Made by a program: the position numbers and the translations under genes | Shown: in pieces, positions 15,982 to 24,612 of the stretch | Layout: every line of letters begins with the position of its first letter | Position numbering within the stretch: the stretch's first letter is position 1 | The notes under the pieces: model-generated | Told to the model about the DNA's origin: nothing | Seen by the model: only the letters and a program-made list of their open reading frames with translations | Database searches by the model: none | Origin: Streptomyces sp. WM6386 | Lineage (GTDB): Bacteria > Actinomycetota > Actinomycetes > Streptomycetales > Streptomycetaceae | Direction: 5' to 3' | DNA length: 64,000 nt | Assembly (NCBI RefSeq): GCF_000972385.1 | Contig: NZ_JXTE01000004.1 | Location: 62,001-126,000 of the forward strand

Positions 15982-18017
15982 CGCAGGAAGGCGGCCGCGA
16001 CGCCGGCGTCGACCGGGATGTGCAGACCGGTGGTGTGGGTCAGCTCCCCGCCGGTGAGGGCGAAGACGGCGTTGGCGACATGCTCGGGCAGCACCTCGCG
16101 CTTGAGGATGGTCCGCTGCGCGTAGAACTCGCCCAGCTTCTCCTCCTCCACTCCGTACACGGCGGCGCGCTGGGCGCCCCAGCCGGCGGCGAAGATCCCG
16201 GAACCGCGCACCACGCCGTCCGGGTTGATCCCGTTGACCCGGATGCCGTGCTCGCCCAGCTCGGCGGCGAGGAGTCGCACCTGGTGGGCCTGGTCGGCCT
16301 TGGTTGCGGAGTAGGCGATGTTGTTGGGGCCGGCGAAGACGGCGTTCTTGGAGGCGATGTAGACGATGTCGCCGCCCAGCTCCTGCGCGATCATCACCCG
16401 GGCGGCCTCGCGCGAGACGAGGAACGAACCCCGGGCCATGATGTCGTGCTGGAGGTCCCAGTCCTTGGCCGACGTCTCCAGGAGCGGCTTGGAGATGGAG
16501 ATCCCGGCGTTGTTGACGACGAGATCCACCCCGCCGAAGGCGAGCGCGGCGGCCTTGAAGGCCTCGGCGATCTGCTCCTCGGAGGTCACGTCCACGGTCA
16601 CGGCGACGGCCTTGTCGGCGCCGCCCAGCTCCTGTGCGACCGCGGCGGCGTTCTCGGCGTTGAGGTCGGCGACGACGACACAGGCGCCCTCGGCGACCAG
16701 CCGCTGCGCGATCGCCTTGCCGATTCCGCTGCCCGCACCCGTCACCAGGGCGACCCGCGTCGCGAGCGGCTTCGGCTCGGGCATCCGCTGAAGCTTGGCC
16801 TCCTCGAGAGCCCAGTACTCGATACGGAACTTCTCGGACTCCTCGATGGGCGCGTACGTGGAAACGGCCTCCGCGCCGCGCATCACGTTGATGGCGTTGA
16901 CGTAGAACTCGCCGGCCACCCGCGCGGTCTGCTTGTCCTTGCCGAAGGAGAACATGCCCACGCCCGGGATCAGCACGATCGCCGGGTCCGCTCCGCGCAT
17001 CGCGGGGGAGTCGGGCAGGGCGTTGCGCCGGTAGTAGGCGGCGTACTCCTCGCGGTAGGAGGCGTGCAGCTCCTTCAGCCGGGCGACGGCCTCCTCCAGC
17101 GGCGCGGCCGGCGGCAGGTCGAGAACGAGCGGCGCCACCTTGGTCCGCAGGAAGTGGTCCGGGCAGGAGGTCCCGAGCGCGGCGAGCCGGGGGTGCTCGG
17201 CAGCGGCCAGGAAGTCGAGCACCACGTCGGAGTCGGTGAAGTGCCCGACCTGCGGCTTGTCCTGGGAAGCGAGGGCACGCACATACGGCGCCAGAGCGGC
17301 GGCCCGCTCGCGCCGCGCCGAGGCCTCCAGCGCACCGTAGCCCTCGATCACCGGCCCGAAGGGCTCGGCCTTGCCACGCTCCTCCAGGAACGCCTCAGCG
17401 GTCCGGATGATGTGCAGCGAGTTCCGCTCGCACTCCTCGGAGGTGTCCCCCCAGGCGGTGATCCCGTGCCCACCGAGGATGCACCCGATGGCCTGCGGAT
17501 TGGCCTCCTTGACCGCGGCGATGTCCAGTCCGAGCTGGAACCCGGGCCGCCGCCACGGCACCCACACCACGGTGTCCCCGAAACACTCGGCGGTCAGCTT
17601 CTCCCCGTCGGCGGCACAGGCGAGCGCGATCCCGGAGTCGGGATGCAGATGATCGACATGCGCGGCTTCCACGAGCCCGTGCATGGCGGTGTCGATGGAC
17701 GGAGCCGCCCCACCCTTGCCGTGCAGGCAGTAGTCGAAGGCGGCGACCATCTCGTCCTCGCGCTCGACGCCGGGATACACGTCGACCAGCGCCCGCATCC
17801 GGTCCAGCCGCAACACGGCCAGCCCACCCTCGGTCAGCGTCCCGAGGTCCCCACCGGACCCCTTGACCCACATCAGCTCCACATCACCCCCGGTGACGGG
17901 ATCGGTGTCGGTGCCCTTCGCGGACGCGTTGCCACCGGCGTAGTTGGTGTTGCGCGGATCAGCACCGAGCCGATGGGACCGGGCCAGCAGCGCGGCAGCT
18001 TCGGGATGGGTTGCCAT
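15978..18017 (-). CDS. Bifunctional rhamnulose-1-phosphate aldolase / short-chain dehydrogenase
   Basis: A 679-residue fusion. Residues 1-400 are a class II aldolase/adducin domain with TNYAGGNASAKG and the zinc-ligand region HLHPDSGIALA. Residues 420-679 are a short-chain dehydrogenase with the cofactor motif ALVTGAGSGIGKAIA, NNAG and the catalytic Tyr-Lys in IAYSATKADQ. The aldolase should cleave rhamnulose 1-phosphate to DHAP and L-lactaldehyde, and the dehydrogenase should oxidise lactaldehyde to L-lactate, as in the RhaEW-type enzymes. The start is ATG 18017, whose upstream spacer carries a dispersed repeat. Confidence 0.94.
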   Translation of the reverse strand: MATHPEAAALLARSHRLGADPRNTNYAGGNASAKGTDTDPVTGGDVELMWVKGSGGDLGTLTEGGLAVLRLDRMRALVDVYPGVEREDEMVAAFDYCLHGKGGAAPSIDTAMHGLVEAAHVDHLHPDSGIALACAADGEKLTAECFGDTVVWVPWRRPGFQLGLDIAAVKEANPQAIGCILGGHGITAWGDTSEECERNSLHIIRTAEAFLEERGKAEPFGPVIEGYGALEASARRERAAALAPYVRALASQDKPQVGHFTDSDVVLDFLAAAEHPRLAALGTSCPDHFLRTKVAPLVLDLPPAAPLEEAVARLKELHASYREEYAAYYRRNALPDSPAMRGADPAIVLIPGVGMFSFGKDKQTARVAGEFYVNAINVMRGAEAVSTYAPIEESEKFRIEYWALEEAKLQRMPEPKPLATRVALVTGAGSGIGKAIAQRLVAEGACVVVADLNAENAAAVAQELGGADKAVAVTVDVTSEEQIAEAFKAAALAFGGVDLVVNNAGISISKPLLETSAKDWDLQHDIMARGSFLVSREAARVMIAQELGGDIVYIASKNAVFAGPNNIAYSATKADQAHQVRLLAAELGEHGIRVNGINPDGVVRGSGIFAAGWGAQRAAVYGVEEEKLGEFYAQRTILKREVLPEHVANAVFALTGGELTHTTGLHIPVDAGVAAAFLR

Positions 18018-18059
18018 GACGTTCAGTCCTTCTCAAGAAAGGGGAAGTGGAGAAACTCA

Positions 18060-18104
18060 GGGGCGCGGGGAACTGCGCGACCAGCCACATACGGCCCGCA
18101 GTCC
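18060..18104. repeat. Dispersed intergenic repeat, copy B
   Basis: GGGGCGCGGGGAACTGCGCG, ACCAGCCAC and a CCCGCAGTC tail match copy A at 9905-9949. It sits in the 112-bp spacer between rhaI and the aldolase/dehydrogenase gene, inside one operon. It could fold in the mRNA and alter the relative expression of the two genes. Confidence 0.7.
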
Positions 18105-18129
18105 GAAGACAACAGAACCCGGCAGACGC

Positions 18130-19290
18130 CTACGCACCCCATCCGGCCTGCTCGCCACCGACACGCTCAGCAACGATCTTCTCGGCCCACCCGGACCGGG
18201 CGTACGCGGCGATGGGATCGGCGTCCAACCCCATCTCCTCGCGCACCTCACGCAGCAGCGGACGCACGTCCGTGTTGTACGCGTCCATGATCACGGCGTT
18301 CGCCGCGAGGACGTCCCCCGCCGCCTGCGCGGCGGCCAGCGCCTCCCCATCGACGAGCAGCGCCTTGGCCGTCGCTTCCTGCACATTCATCACCGAACGG
18401 ATGATCGCGGGAATCTTCGCCTCGATGTTGTGGCACTGATCGAGCATGAACGCCACGTCCGGCGTGAACCCGCCGCCACGGATCACCTCGTACATGATCC
18501 GGAACAGCTGGAACGGATCAGCCGCACCCACCATGAGGTCGTCATCCGCGTAGAACCGGGAATTGAAGTCGAACGCGCCGAGCTTCCCCTCCCTGAGCAG
18601 CGTCGCGACGATGAACTCGATGTTGGTCCCGGGAGCGTGATGCCCGGTGTCGACCACGACCTGCGCCTGGGGTCCCAACTTGAGGCAGTGGGCGTACGCC
18701 GTCCCCCAGTCCGGCACGTCGGTGGTGTAGAAGGCCGGCTCGAAGAACTTGTACTCCAGCAGCATCCGCTGCCCGTCCCCGAGCCGCTCGTACACCTCGG
18801 CGAGGCCCTCGGCCAGCCGGTCCTGCCGGGCCCGGATGTCGTCCTGCCCGGGATAGTTCGTACCGTCGGCGAACCACAGCTTCAGATCGGCGGAGCCGGT
18901 GGCGTCCATGATGTCGACGCACTCCAGCAGGTGATCCACCGCCTTGCGCCGCACCGCGGCCTCGGGGTGGCAGATGCTGCCGAGCTTGTAGTCGTCGTCC
19001 TGGAAGGTGTTGGAGTTGATCGCGCCGAGCTTCACCCCGCGGTCCTGTGCGTGCTTCGCCAGCGCCGCGTAGTCCTCGACCTTGTCCCACGGAATGTGCA
19101 GTGCGACGGTCGGCGCGACGCCCGTCAGAGCGTGCACCTGGGAGGCGTCGTCCAGCTTCTCCTGCGGGGTACGCGGAACGCCCTGTTGCGCGAACACCTT
19201 GAAGCGGGTTCCCGAGTTCCCGTACGCCCACGACGGCGTCTCGACTGCCTGTGTCTTGAGCGCGGCCTTCACCGCGGCGAGCTCGGTCAC
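18130..19290 (-). CDS. rhaI: L-rhamnose isomerase, Streptomyces/Gram-positive type
   Basis: A 386-residue TIM-barrel isomerase. GTG 19290 is preferred because AGGAG lies seven bases upstream; an ATG at 19338 would lie among the operator sites. Metal and substrate residues are visible in LKLWFADGTNYPGQDD, MLLEYKFFEPAFY, VVVDTGHHAPGTN and FDFNSRFYADDDL. It converts L-rhamnose to L-rhamnulose and is the first gene of the minus-strand operon. LacI-type operator-like sequences lie 35-85 bp upstream. Confidence 0.94.
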   Translation of the reverse strand: MTELAAVKAALKTQAVETPSWAYGNSGTRFKVFAQQGVPRTPQEKLDDASQVHALTGVAPTVALHIPWDKVEDYAALAKHAQDRGVKLGAINSNTFQDDDYKLGSICHPEAAVRRKAVDHLLECVDIMDATGSADLKLWFADGTNYPGQDDIRARQDRLAEGLAEVYERLGDGQRMLLEYKFFEPAFYTTDVPDWGTAYAHCLKLGPQAQVVVDTGHHAPGTNIEFIVATLLREGKLGAFDFNSRFYADDDLMVGAADPFQLFRIMYEVIRGGGFTPDVAFMLDQCHNIEAKIPAIIRSVMNVQEATAKALLVDGEALAAAQAAGDVLAANAVIMDAYNTDVRPLLREVREEMGLDADPIAAYARSGWAEKIVAERVGGEQAGWGA

Positions 19291-19325
19291 TTCGGGGCTC
19301 CTGTGACGTCGGGTCGGAGGGTTCT

Positions 19326-19375
19326 TGAAAGGTTCCAAGAAACGTTCCGAGAGAGCTTCTGTATGAAACGATTCA
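19326..19375. promoter_or_regulatory. Candidate RhaR operators upstream of rhaI
   Basis: Three related LacI-type palindromic sequences lie here: TGAAAGGTTCCA (19326-19337), AGAAACGTTCCG (19338-19349) and TGAAACGATTCA (19364-19375). They approximate TGAAACGTTTCA. They lie just before rhaI and match a fourth site on the other side of the intergenic region. The LacI-family gene at 26117 is the obvious regulator. Confidence 0.6.
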
Positions 19376-19460
19376 AGAGGGGAAGTTATGAGCCGCCCGC
19401 AGAGGTGTCAACCCCTGCGACCAAGCCTGTTGCTCGTGACCCGGCTGTGACCTATATGCA

Positions 19461-19475
19461 TCGAAAGTTTTTCGA
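19461..19475. promoter_or_regulatory. Perfect inverted repeat in the rha control region
   Basis: TCGAAAGTTTTTCGA is a perfect 6-3-6 inverted repeat between the two divergent rha operons. It differs from the TGAAACGTTTCA-like sites, so it could be a second regulator's site. The evidence is symmetry and position only. Confidence 0.35.
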
Positions 19476-19485
19476 CACGAACCCA

Positions 19486-19515
19486 TTGACGTGACATGCA
19501 CTGCATGCCTAACGT
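19486..19515 (+). promoter_or_regulatory. Promoter of the rhamnose ABC importer operon
   Basis: TTGACG at 19486-19491 and TAACGT at 19510-19515 are spaced 18 bp apart. Transcription would start near 19521, immediately before the operator-like TGAAACCTTTCA at 19530-19541. Confidence 0.5.
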
Positions 19516-19529
19516 CCCGGCAACCAAGT

Positions 19530-19541
19530 TGAAACCTTTCA
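19530..19541. promoter_or_regulatory. Candidate RhaR operator upstream of the importer operon
   Basis: TGAAACCTTTCA is a near-perfect LacI-type palindrome just downstream of the predicted +1 and 43 bp before the ATPase start. A bound repressor here would block elongation. It belongs to the same family as the sites at 19326-19375. Confidence 0.6.
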
Positions 19542-19584
19542 CGACGCCGTGAGGCAGGGCCCGGGCGTCGTCGAGGAGCCCCTC

Positions 19585-21102
19585 ATGACCCACCCGTCCG
19601 ACGCGGGTCCCGCCCCGGTGCTGGCGCTCAAGGACATCTCGAAGTCCTTCGGCGCCGTACGCGCCCTGCGGGACGTGTCCCTGGAGCTGTTCCCCGGCGA
19701 AGTGCACGCACTCGCCGGCGAGAACGGCGCGGGCAAGTCGACCCTCATCAAGACCCTCGCGGGGGTGCACCGGCCGGACGCCGGCCAGGTGCTGCTCGAC
19801 GGCGCGCCCGTCGTCTTCCACGGCCCCGGCGACGCCCGCGACGCCGGCATCGCCGTGATCTACCAGGAGCCCACCCTCTTCCCCGACCTCTCGATCGCCG
19901 AGAACATCTTCATGGGCCGCCAGCCCCGGCGCGCTCTCGGCCGCATCGACCACAAGGCCACCCACGCGGCGACAGCCGCCCTGATGCAGCGGCTCGGCGT
20001 CGAACTCGACCCCGACCGCCCCGCACGCGGCCTGTCCATCGCGGACCAGCAGATCGTGGAGATCGCGAAGGCGCTCTCCTTCGACGCCCGCGTCCTGATC
20101 ATGGACGAGCCGACGGCGGCCCTGACCGGCAGCGAGGTCGCCCGGCTCTTCGGAGTCGTACGCACCCTGCGCGAACAGGGCGCCGCGGTGCTGTTCATCT
20201 CCCACCGGCTGGAGGAGATCTTCCAGATCTGCCGGCGGGTGACCACGCTGCGCGACGGCGCCTGGATCGCCAGCGAGCCGATCGAGGGCATGACCGAGGA
20301 CGACCTGGTGCGCCGGATGGTCGGCCGCGACCTCGACGAGCTCTACCCCAAGCAGGACGTCGAGGCGGGCGAGGTGGCGCTCAGCGTGCGCCGGCTGACC
20401 CGGGAGGGCGTCTTCACCGACGTCTCCTTCGACGTACGGCGCGGTGAGATCGTCGGCCTCGCCGGACTGGTCGGCGCCGGCCGCACCGAGGTCGCCCGGG
20501 CCGTCTTCGGCATCGACCGCTGGGACGCGGGGGAGGTCGACATCGACGGCAAGGCCCTGACGAACGGAGCCCCCTCCACCGCCATGGCCTCCGGGCTCGC
20601 CCTCGTCCCCGAGGACCGGCGCGCCCAGGGCCTGGTGATGGACATGTCCATCGAGCGCAACATCGGCCTCACCGGACTGCGTACGACCGTGAAGGCCGGC
20701 CTGATGGACCGCGGCGCCGAGCGCAGCCGCTCCCTCGACTGGGCGGTCAAGCTCCAGGTGAAATACGCCCGCATCGCCGACACGGTCAACACCCTGTCCG
20801 GGGGCAACCAGCAGAAGGTCGTCCTCGCCAAGTGGCTGGCCACCGGCCCCAAGGTGCTGATCGTCGACGAGCCCACCCGTGGCATCGACGTCGGCACCAA
20901 GGCCGAGGTACACCGGCTGCTCAGCGAACTCGCCGCCGACGGAGTGGCCGTCCTGATGATCTCCTCCGACCTGCCCGAGATCCTCGGCATGGCCGACCGC
21001 GTGCTGGTGATGCACGAGGGCCGACTCACCGCCGAGATCCCGCGCTCCGAAGCCACCGAGGAAACCGTGATGGCCGCAGCCACGGGGAGGGCCGCCGCAT
21101 GA
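19585..21102 (+). CDS. L-rhamnose ABC importer, ATP-binding protein
   Basis: A 505-residue tandem ABC ATPase of the ribose/rhamnose (CUT2) type. The first domain has Walker [10 protein letters not shown], a degenerate signature ([15 protein letters not shown]) and Walker [12 protein letters not shown]. The second has GLVGAGRTE, signature [15 protein letters not shown] and [17 protein letters not shown] 19585 follows GAGGAG. It is the first gene of the plus-strand importer operon, and its stop overlaps the next gene by ATGA. The rhamnose specificity comes from context. Confidence 0.93.
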   Translation: MTHPSDAGPAPVLALKDISKSFGAVRALRDVSLELFPGEVHALAGENGAGKSTLIKTLAGVHRPDAGQVLLDGAPVVFHGPGDARDAGIAVIYQEPTLFPDLSIAENIFMGRQPRRALGRIDHKATHAATAALMQRLGVELDPDRPARGLSIADQQIVEIAKALSFDARVLIMDEPTAALTGSEVARLFGVVRTLREQGAAVLFISHRLEEIFQICRRVTTLRDGAWIASEPIEGMTEDDLVRRMVGRDLDELYPKQDVEAGEVALSVRRLTREGVFTDVSFDVRRGEIVGLAGLVGAGRTEVARAVFGIDRWDAGEVDIDGKALTNGAPSTAMASGLALVPEDRRAQGLVMDMSIERNIGLTGLRTTVKAGLMDRGAERSRSLDWAVKLQVKYARIADTVNTLSGGNQQKVVLAKWLATGPKVLIVDEPTRGIDVGTKAEVHRLLSELAADGVAVLMISSDLPEILGMADRVLVMHEGRLTAEIPRSEATEETVMAAATGRAAA

Positions 21103-22139
21103 CGGTGACCACCACCGACAAGACCCCCGTCGCCGAGGTGCCCAAGTCCAGCGGCACCCGCCTGGTCGACCGTGTCTTCAAGATGCGCGAACTCGCCATC
21201 CTGGTCGTCTTCCTGGTGATGATCGGCATCACCCAGGCCGGCAACAGCGAGTTCCTGTCCGAGCAGGGCATCAAGGACCTCCTGCTCAACGCGACCATCC
21301 TGGTGCTGGTCGCCACCGGCCAGTCGCTCGTCGTCATCACCCGCAACGTCGACCTGTCGGTCGGCTCCACCCTCGGCATCAGCGCCTTCGCCGCCGGTAC
21401 GTATCTCCAGGGCGGCGGCAACTCCGTCGTGGCGATCGCGCTCGCGGTCCTGCTCGGCATCGGCTGCGGACTGGTCAACGGACTGCTCGTCAGCCTCGGT
21501 CAGGTGCCCGCGCTCGTCGTCACCCTCGGCACGCTCTACATCATCCGCGGCATCGACTCCATCTGGGTCGGCTCACGTCAGATCACGGCGGCCAATCTCC
21601 CCGACGGATTCATCGACTTCGGCTCCGGAGGCATCTCGGCGGTACCGTACCTGGCGCTCATCGCGCTGGTGGTGCTGGTGGCCACCGCGTACTACCTCAA
21701 GCACTTCGGCAGCGGCCGTGAGCTGTACGCCCTCGGCTCCAACCCCGAGGCCGCCCGCCTCGCCGGCATCCCGGTCCGCAAGCGGATCCTCGCCGCGTAC
21801 ACCTTCTGCGGGGCCCTCGCCGGACTCGCCGGCGCGATGTACCTGGCCCGGTTCGGCAACGTCGACTCCGGCACCGGCAACGGCTACGAACTCACCGTCG
21901 TCAGCGCGGTCGTGGTCGGCGGCGTCGTCTTCACCGGCGGCTCCGGCAGCGTCTACGGCGCCGCCCTCGGCGCCCTGCTGCTGACCTCCATCAACAGCGT
22001 GCTGCCCGCCCTCGGCGTCAGCTCCGTGTGGGTGCTCGCCATCAACGGCATCCTGCTCATCCTCGCCATCGCGGTCGACCGGGTCGTCGCGCTGCGCGTG
22101 GCCTCGGCTCTGAAGAAGAGGAACGCCCGCCATGCCTGA
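21099..22139 (+). CDS. L-rhamnose ABC importer permease 1
   Basis: A 346-residue CUT2-family (RbsC-like) permease with about ten hydrophobic segments and the conserved [20 protein letters not shown] and [19 protein letters not shown] motifs. It starts at ATG 21099, overlapping the ATPase stop; the longer upstream frame is a shadow of the ATPase gene. It pairs with the second permease at 22132 to form the membrane channel. Confidence 0.93.
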   Translation: MTVTTTDKTPVAEVPKSSGTRLVDRVFKMRELAILVVFLVMIGITQAGNSEFLSEQGIKDLLLNATILVLVATGQSLVVITRNVDLSVGSTLGISAFAAGTYLQGGGNSVVAIALAVLLGIGCGLVNGLLVSLGQVPALVVTLGTLYIIRGIDSIWVGSRQITAANLPDGFIDFGSGGISAVPYLALIALVVLVATAYYLKHFGSGRELYALGSNPEAARLAGIPVRKRILAAYTFCGALAGLAGAMYLARFGNVDSGTGNGYELTVVSAVVVGGVVFTGGSGSVYGAALGALLLTSINSVLPALGVSSVWVLAINGILLILAIAVDRVVALRVASALKKRNARHA

Positions 22140-23121
22140 GTCCCTCAGCCGCGCGATCCGGTGGGACACGATCGTCGGCGCCGTCCTGATCGTCGTGCTC
22201 CTGCTGTCCTTCGGAACGGTCGACGGTTTCGGAAACGCCTTCAACCTGTCGTTCCTGATCGGCAGCACCCTTCCGATCGCCCTGATCGCCCTGCCGATGA
22301 CCCTCCTGGTCGTCTCGGGCGAGATCGATCTCTCGGTCGCCTCCACCGCCGGTCTCTCCGGCGCCGTGATGGGCGCCCTGTGGAACCAGGGCATGACGAT
22401 CGAGACGATCATCCCGATCTGCCTGCTGCTCGGCGTGGTCTGCGGCCTCGTCAACGGCCTGCTCGTCACCCGGCTCGGGCTGCCCTCCCTCGCCGTCACC
22501 ATCGGCACCCTCGCCGCCTACCGGGGCATCGCACAGATCGTGCTCGGCTCCGACGCGGTGACCGACTTCCCCACCCAGTACCTGGACTTCGCGTCCGGAC
22601 GCATCGGGGACACCTTCATCCCGTACGCCTTCCTGCCCTTCCTGGTGCTGTTCGCGATCGCCCTGGTCGTCCTGCACGCCACCCCGTTCGGACGGTCCAC
22701 GTTCGCGATCGGCGCGAGCGAGGAGGCCGCGCGGTTCGCCGGCATCCGGGTCAGGCGGCAGAAGCTGATCCTGTTCACGATGACCGGCCTGATGGCTTCC
22801 CTCACCGGCATCTTCTGGGCGTTCCACTACGCGAGCGCCCGCTATGACAACGCGACCGGGCTCGAACTGTCCGTCATCGCGGCGGTGCTGCTCGGCGGCA
22901 TCGACTTCGACGGCGGCAAGGGCACGCTGGGCGGCGCCATCGCCGGGGTGTTCCTGCTCGGGGCGCTGCAGAACGTGATGAGTCTCCAGGACGTCTCCGC
23001 ACAGTCGCAGATCGTCGTCACCGGCATCCTTCTCGTCCTCTCCGTGCTCGGCCCCCGGGTAGCACGCCAGATCGCGGTGGCGAGGGCGGGCCGCAGAGCC
23101 GCCTCGACTCCGACCTCGTAA
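22132..23121 (+). CDS. L-rhamnose ABC importer permease 2
   Basis: A 329-residue RbsC-like permease with multiple transmembrane helices, LLVVSGEIDLSVASTAGLSGA near the start, and FAIGASEEAARFAGIRVRRQK as the cytoplasmic coupling-loop motif. It overlaps the 3' end of permease 1 by eight bases. Two different permease genes are typical of rhamnose-type CUT2 systems. Confidence 0.93.
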   Translation: MPESLSRAIRWDTIVGAVLIVVLLLSFGTVDGFGNAFNLSFLIGSTLPIALIALPMTLLVVSGEIDLSVASTAGLSGAVMGALWNQGMTIETIIPICLLLGVVCGLVNGLLVTRLGLPSLAVTIGTLAAYRGIAQIVLGSDAVTDFPTQYLDFASGRIGDTFIPYAFLPFLVLFAIALVVLHATPFGRSTFAIGASEEAARFAGIRVRRQKLILFTMTGLMASLTGIFWAFHYASARYDNATGLELSVIAAVLLGGIDFDGGKGTLGGAIAGVFLLGALQNVMSLQDVSAQSQIVVTGILLVLSVLGPRVARQIAVARAGRRAASTPTS

Positions 23122-23151
23122 ATCCGCTCACCCTCGTAAAGGACCACCATC

Positions 23152-24231
23152 ATGCGCAAGTCATCCCTCCGCCGTAGCTGTGCGGCCCTCGCCGCCGGAA
23201 CCTCCCTCGCTCTGGCCCTGACCGCCTGTGGCGGTACCACCAAGAAGGACGTGGCGGACGAGGGCGCCTCGGCCGCCTCCACCGCCAAGGCGGACCCGAA
23301 CGCGGCCACCAAGAAGGGCCTGACCGTCGGCTTCCTGCCCAAGCAGGTCAACAACCCCTACTTCACCTCCGCCGACAAGGGCGGCGAGGCGGCCCTGAAG
23401 GAGCTGGGCTCCAGCTACAAGGAGGTCGGTCCGTCCAACGCCACCGACACCGCCGGGCAGGTGAGCTACGTCAACACGCTCACCCAGCAGCAGGTCGACG
23501 CGATGGCCATCTCCGCGCAGGACCCGGGTGCCCTGTGCACCGCGACCAAGCAGGCCATGAAGAACGACATCAAGGTCGTCACCTACGACTCCGACACCAA
23601 GGCCGACTGCCGCAACGCCTTCGTCTCGCAGGCCTCCGCCGAGGACCTCGGCCGCACCGAGGTGCAGCTGCTCGCCGAACAGATCGACTACAAGGGCGAG
23701 ATCGCGATCCTGTCCGCCGCGCAGACGGCGACGAACCAGAACACCTGGATCGACTTCATGAAGGACGAGCTGAAGGACCCCAAGTACAAGGACATCAAGC
23801 TCGTCAAGACCGCGTACGGCAACGACGACGCCCAGCAGTCCTTCCAGCAGACCCAGGGCCTGCTCCAGGAGTACCCGAACCTGAAGGGGATCATCTCCCC
23901 GACCACCGTCGGCATCAAGGCGGCGGCCCAGTACCTGTCGGGCTCCAAGTACAAGGGCAAGGTCAAGCTGACCGGCCTCGGCACCCCCAACGACATGCGC
24001 AAGTACGTCAAGAACGGCACCGTCGAGGCGTTCGAGCTGTGGGACCCCTCGAAGCTCGGCGCGCTGGCCGCGCAGACGGCGGTGGCGCTGGTCTCGGGTC
24101 AGATCACCGGTAAGGAAGGCGAGACCTTCAAGGCCGGCGGCACCACCTACACCATCGGCAAGGACGGCGTGATCAACCTCGGCAAGCCGACCGTGTTCAA
24201 CGCCAAGAACATCGACCAGTTCAACTTCTGA
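23152..24231 (+). CDS. rhaS: L-rhamnose-binding lipoprotein
   Basis: A 359-residue periplasmic-binding-like protein has a signal peptide ending in lipobox LTAC (Cys near residue 26), followed by a Lys/Ala-rich linker. The sugar-binding fold begins GLTVGFLPKQVNNPYFTSAD. It belongs to the RbsB/RhaS class and captures the sugar outside the membrane for the two permeases upstream. Abundant lysine codons distinguish it from its neighbours, as is common for these lipoproteins. Confidence 0.92.
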   Translation: MRKSSLRRSCAALAAGTSLALALTACGGTTKKDVADEGASAASTAKADPNAATKKGLTVGFLPKQVNNPYFTSADKGGEAALKELGSSYKEVGPSNATDTAGQVSYVNTLTQQQVDAMAISAQDPGALCTATKQAMKNDIKVVTYDSDTKADCRNAFVSQASAEDLGRTEVQLLAEQIDYKGEIAILSAAQTATNQNTWIDFMKDELKDPKYKDIKLVKTAYGNDDAQQSFQQTQGLLQEYPNLKGIISPTTVGIKAAAQYLSGSKYKGKVKLTGLGTPNDMRKYVKNGTVEAFELWDPSKLGALAAQTAVALVSGQITGKEGETFKAGGTTYTIGKDGVINLGKPTVFNAKNIDQFNF

Positions 24232-24248
24232 GTCTGGAGCGGTACTTC

Positions 24249-24569
24249 ATGCAGCGCGTCTGTTTTCTGCTCAAGGTCCGTCAGGACAAGCTCGCCGAGT
24301 ACCGCGAACGACATGCCGCCGTGTGGCCCGAGATGCTCGAAGCACTCTCGGCCACCGGCTGGCACAACTACTCGCTCTTCCTCAGAGAAGACGGCCTGCT
24401 GGTCGGCTACCTGGAGACCGAGGACTTCCAGGCCGCTCTCGACGGCATGGAGGCCGCCGAGGTCAACGCCCGCTGGCAGGCCGAGATGGCCCCGTTCTTC
24501 GAATCCCTCGACGGAACCCGCCCCGACGAGGCGATGAAACCGCTCACCGAAGTGTTCCACCTCGCCTGA
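24249..24569 (+). CDS. rhaM: L-rhamnose mutarotase
   Basis: A 106-residue RhaM-family protein interconverts the alpha and beta anomers of L-rhamnose. It opens MQRVCFLLKVRQDKLAEYRERHAAV and has the expected family features HAAVWPEMLEAL, GWHNYSLFLREDGLLVGYLE and a final EVFHL. It lies 17 bp after the binding-protein gene in the same operon. Confidence 0.95.
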   Translation: MQRVCFLLKVRQDKLAEYRERHAAVWPEMLEALSATGWHNYSLFLREDGLLVGYLETEDFQAALDGMEAAEVNARWQAEMAPFFESLDGTRPDEAMKPLTEVFHLA

Positions 24570-24612
24570 TCCCACCCGCGCTTCCCGCTCGCCGACAATG
24601 GAGTCCCCCGAG

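Noticed and set aside
16020..18290. 756-residue plus-strand frame opposite the aldolase/dehydrogenase gene
   Set aside because: It is a shadow of a conserved two-domain enzyme, with no motif and no ribosome site.
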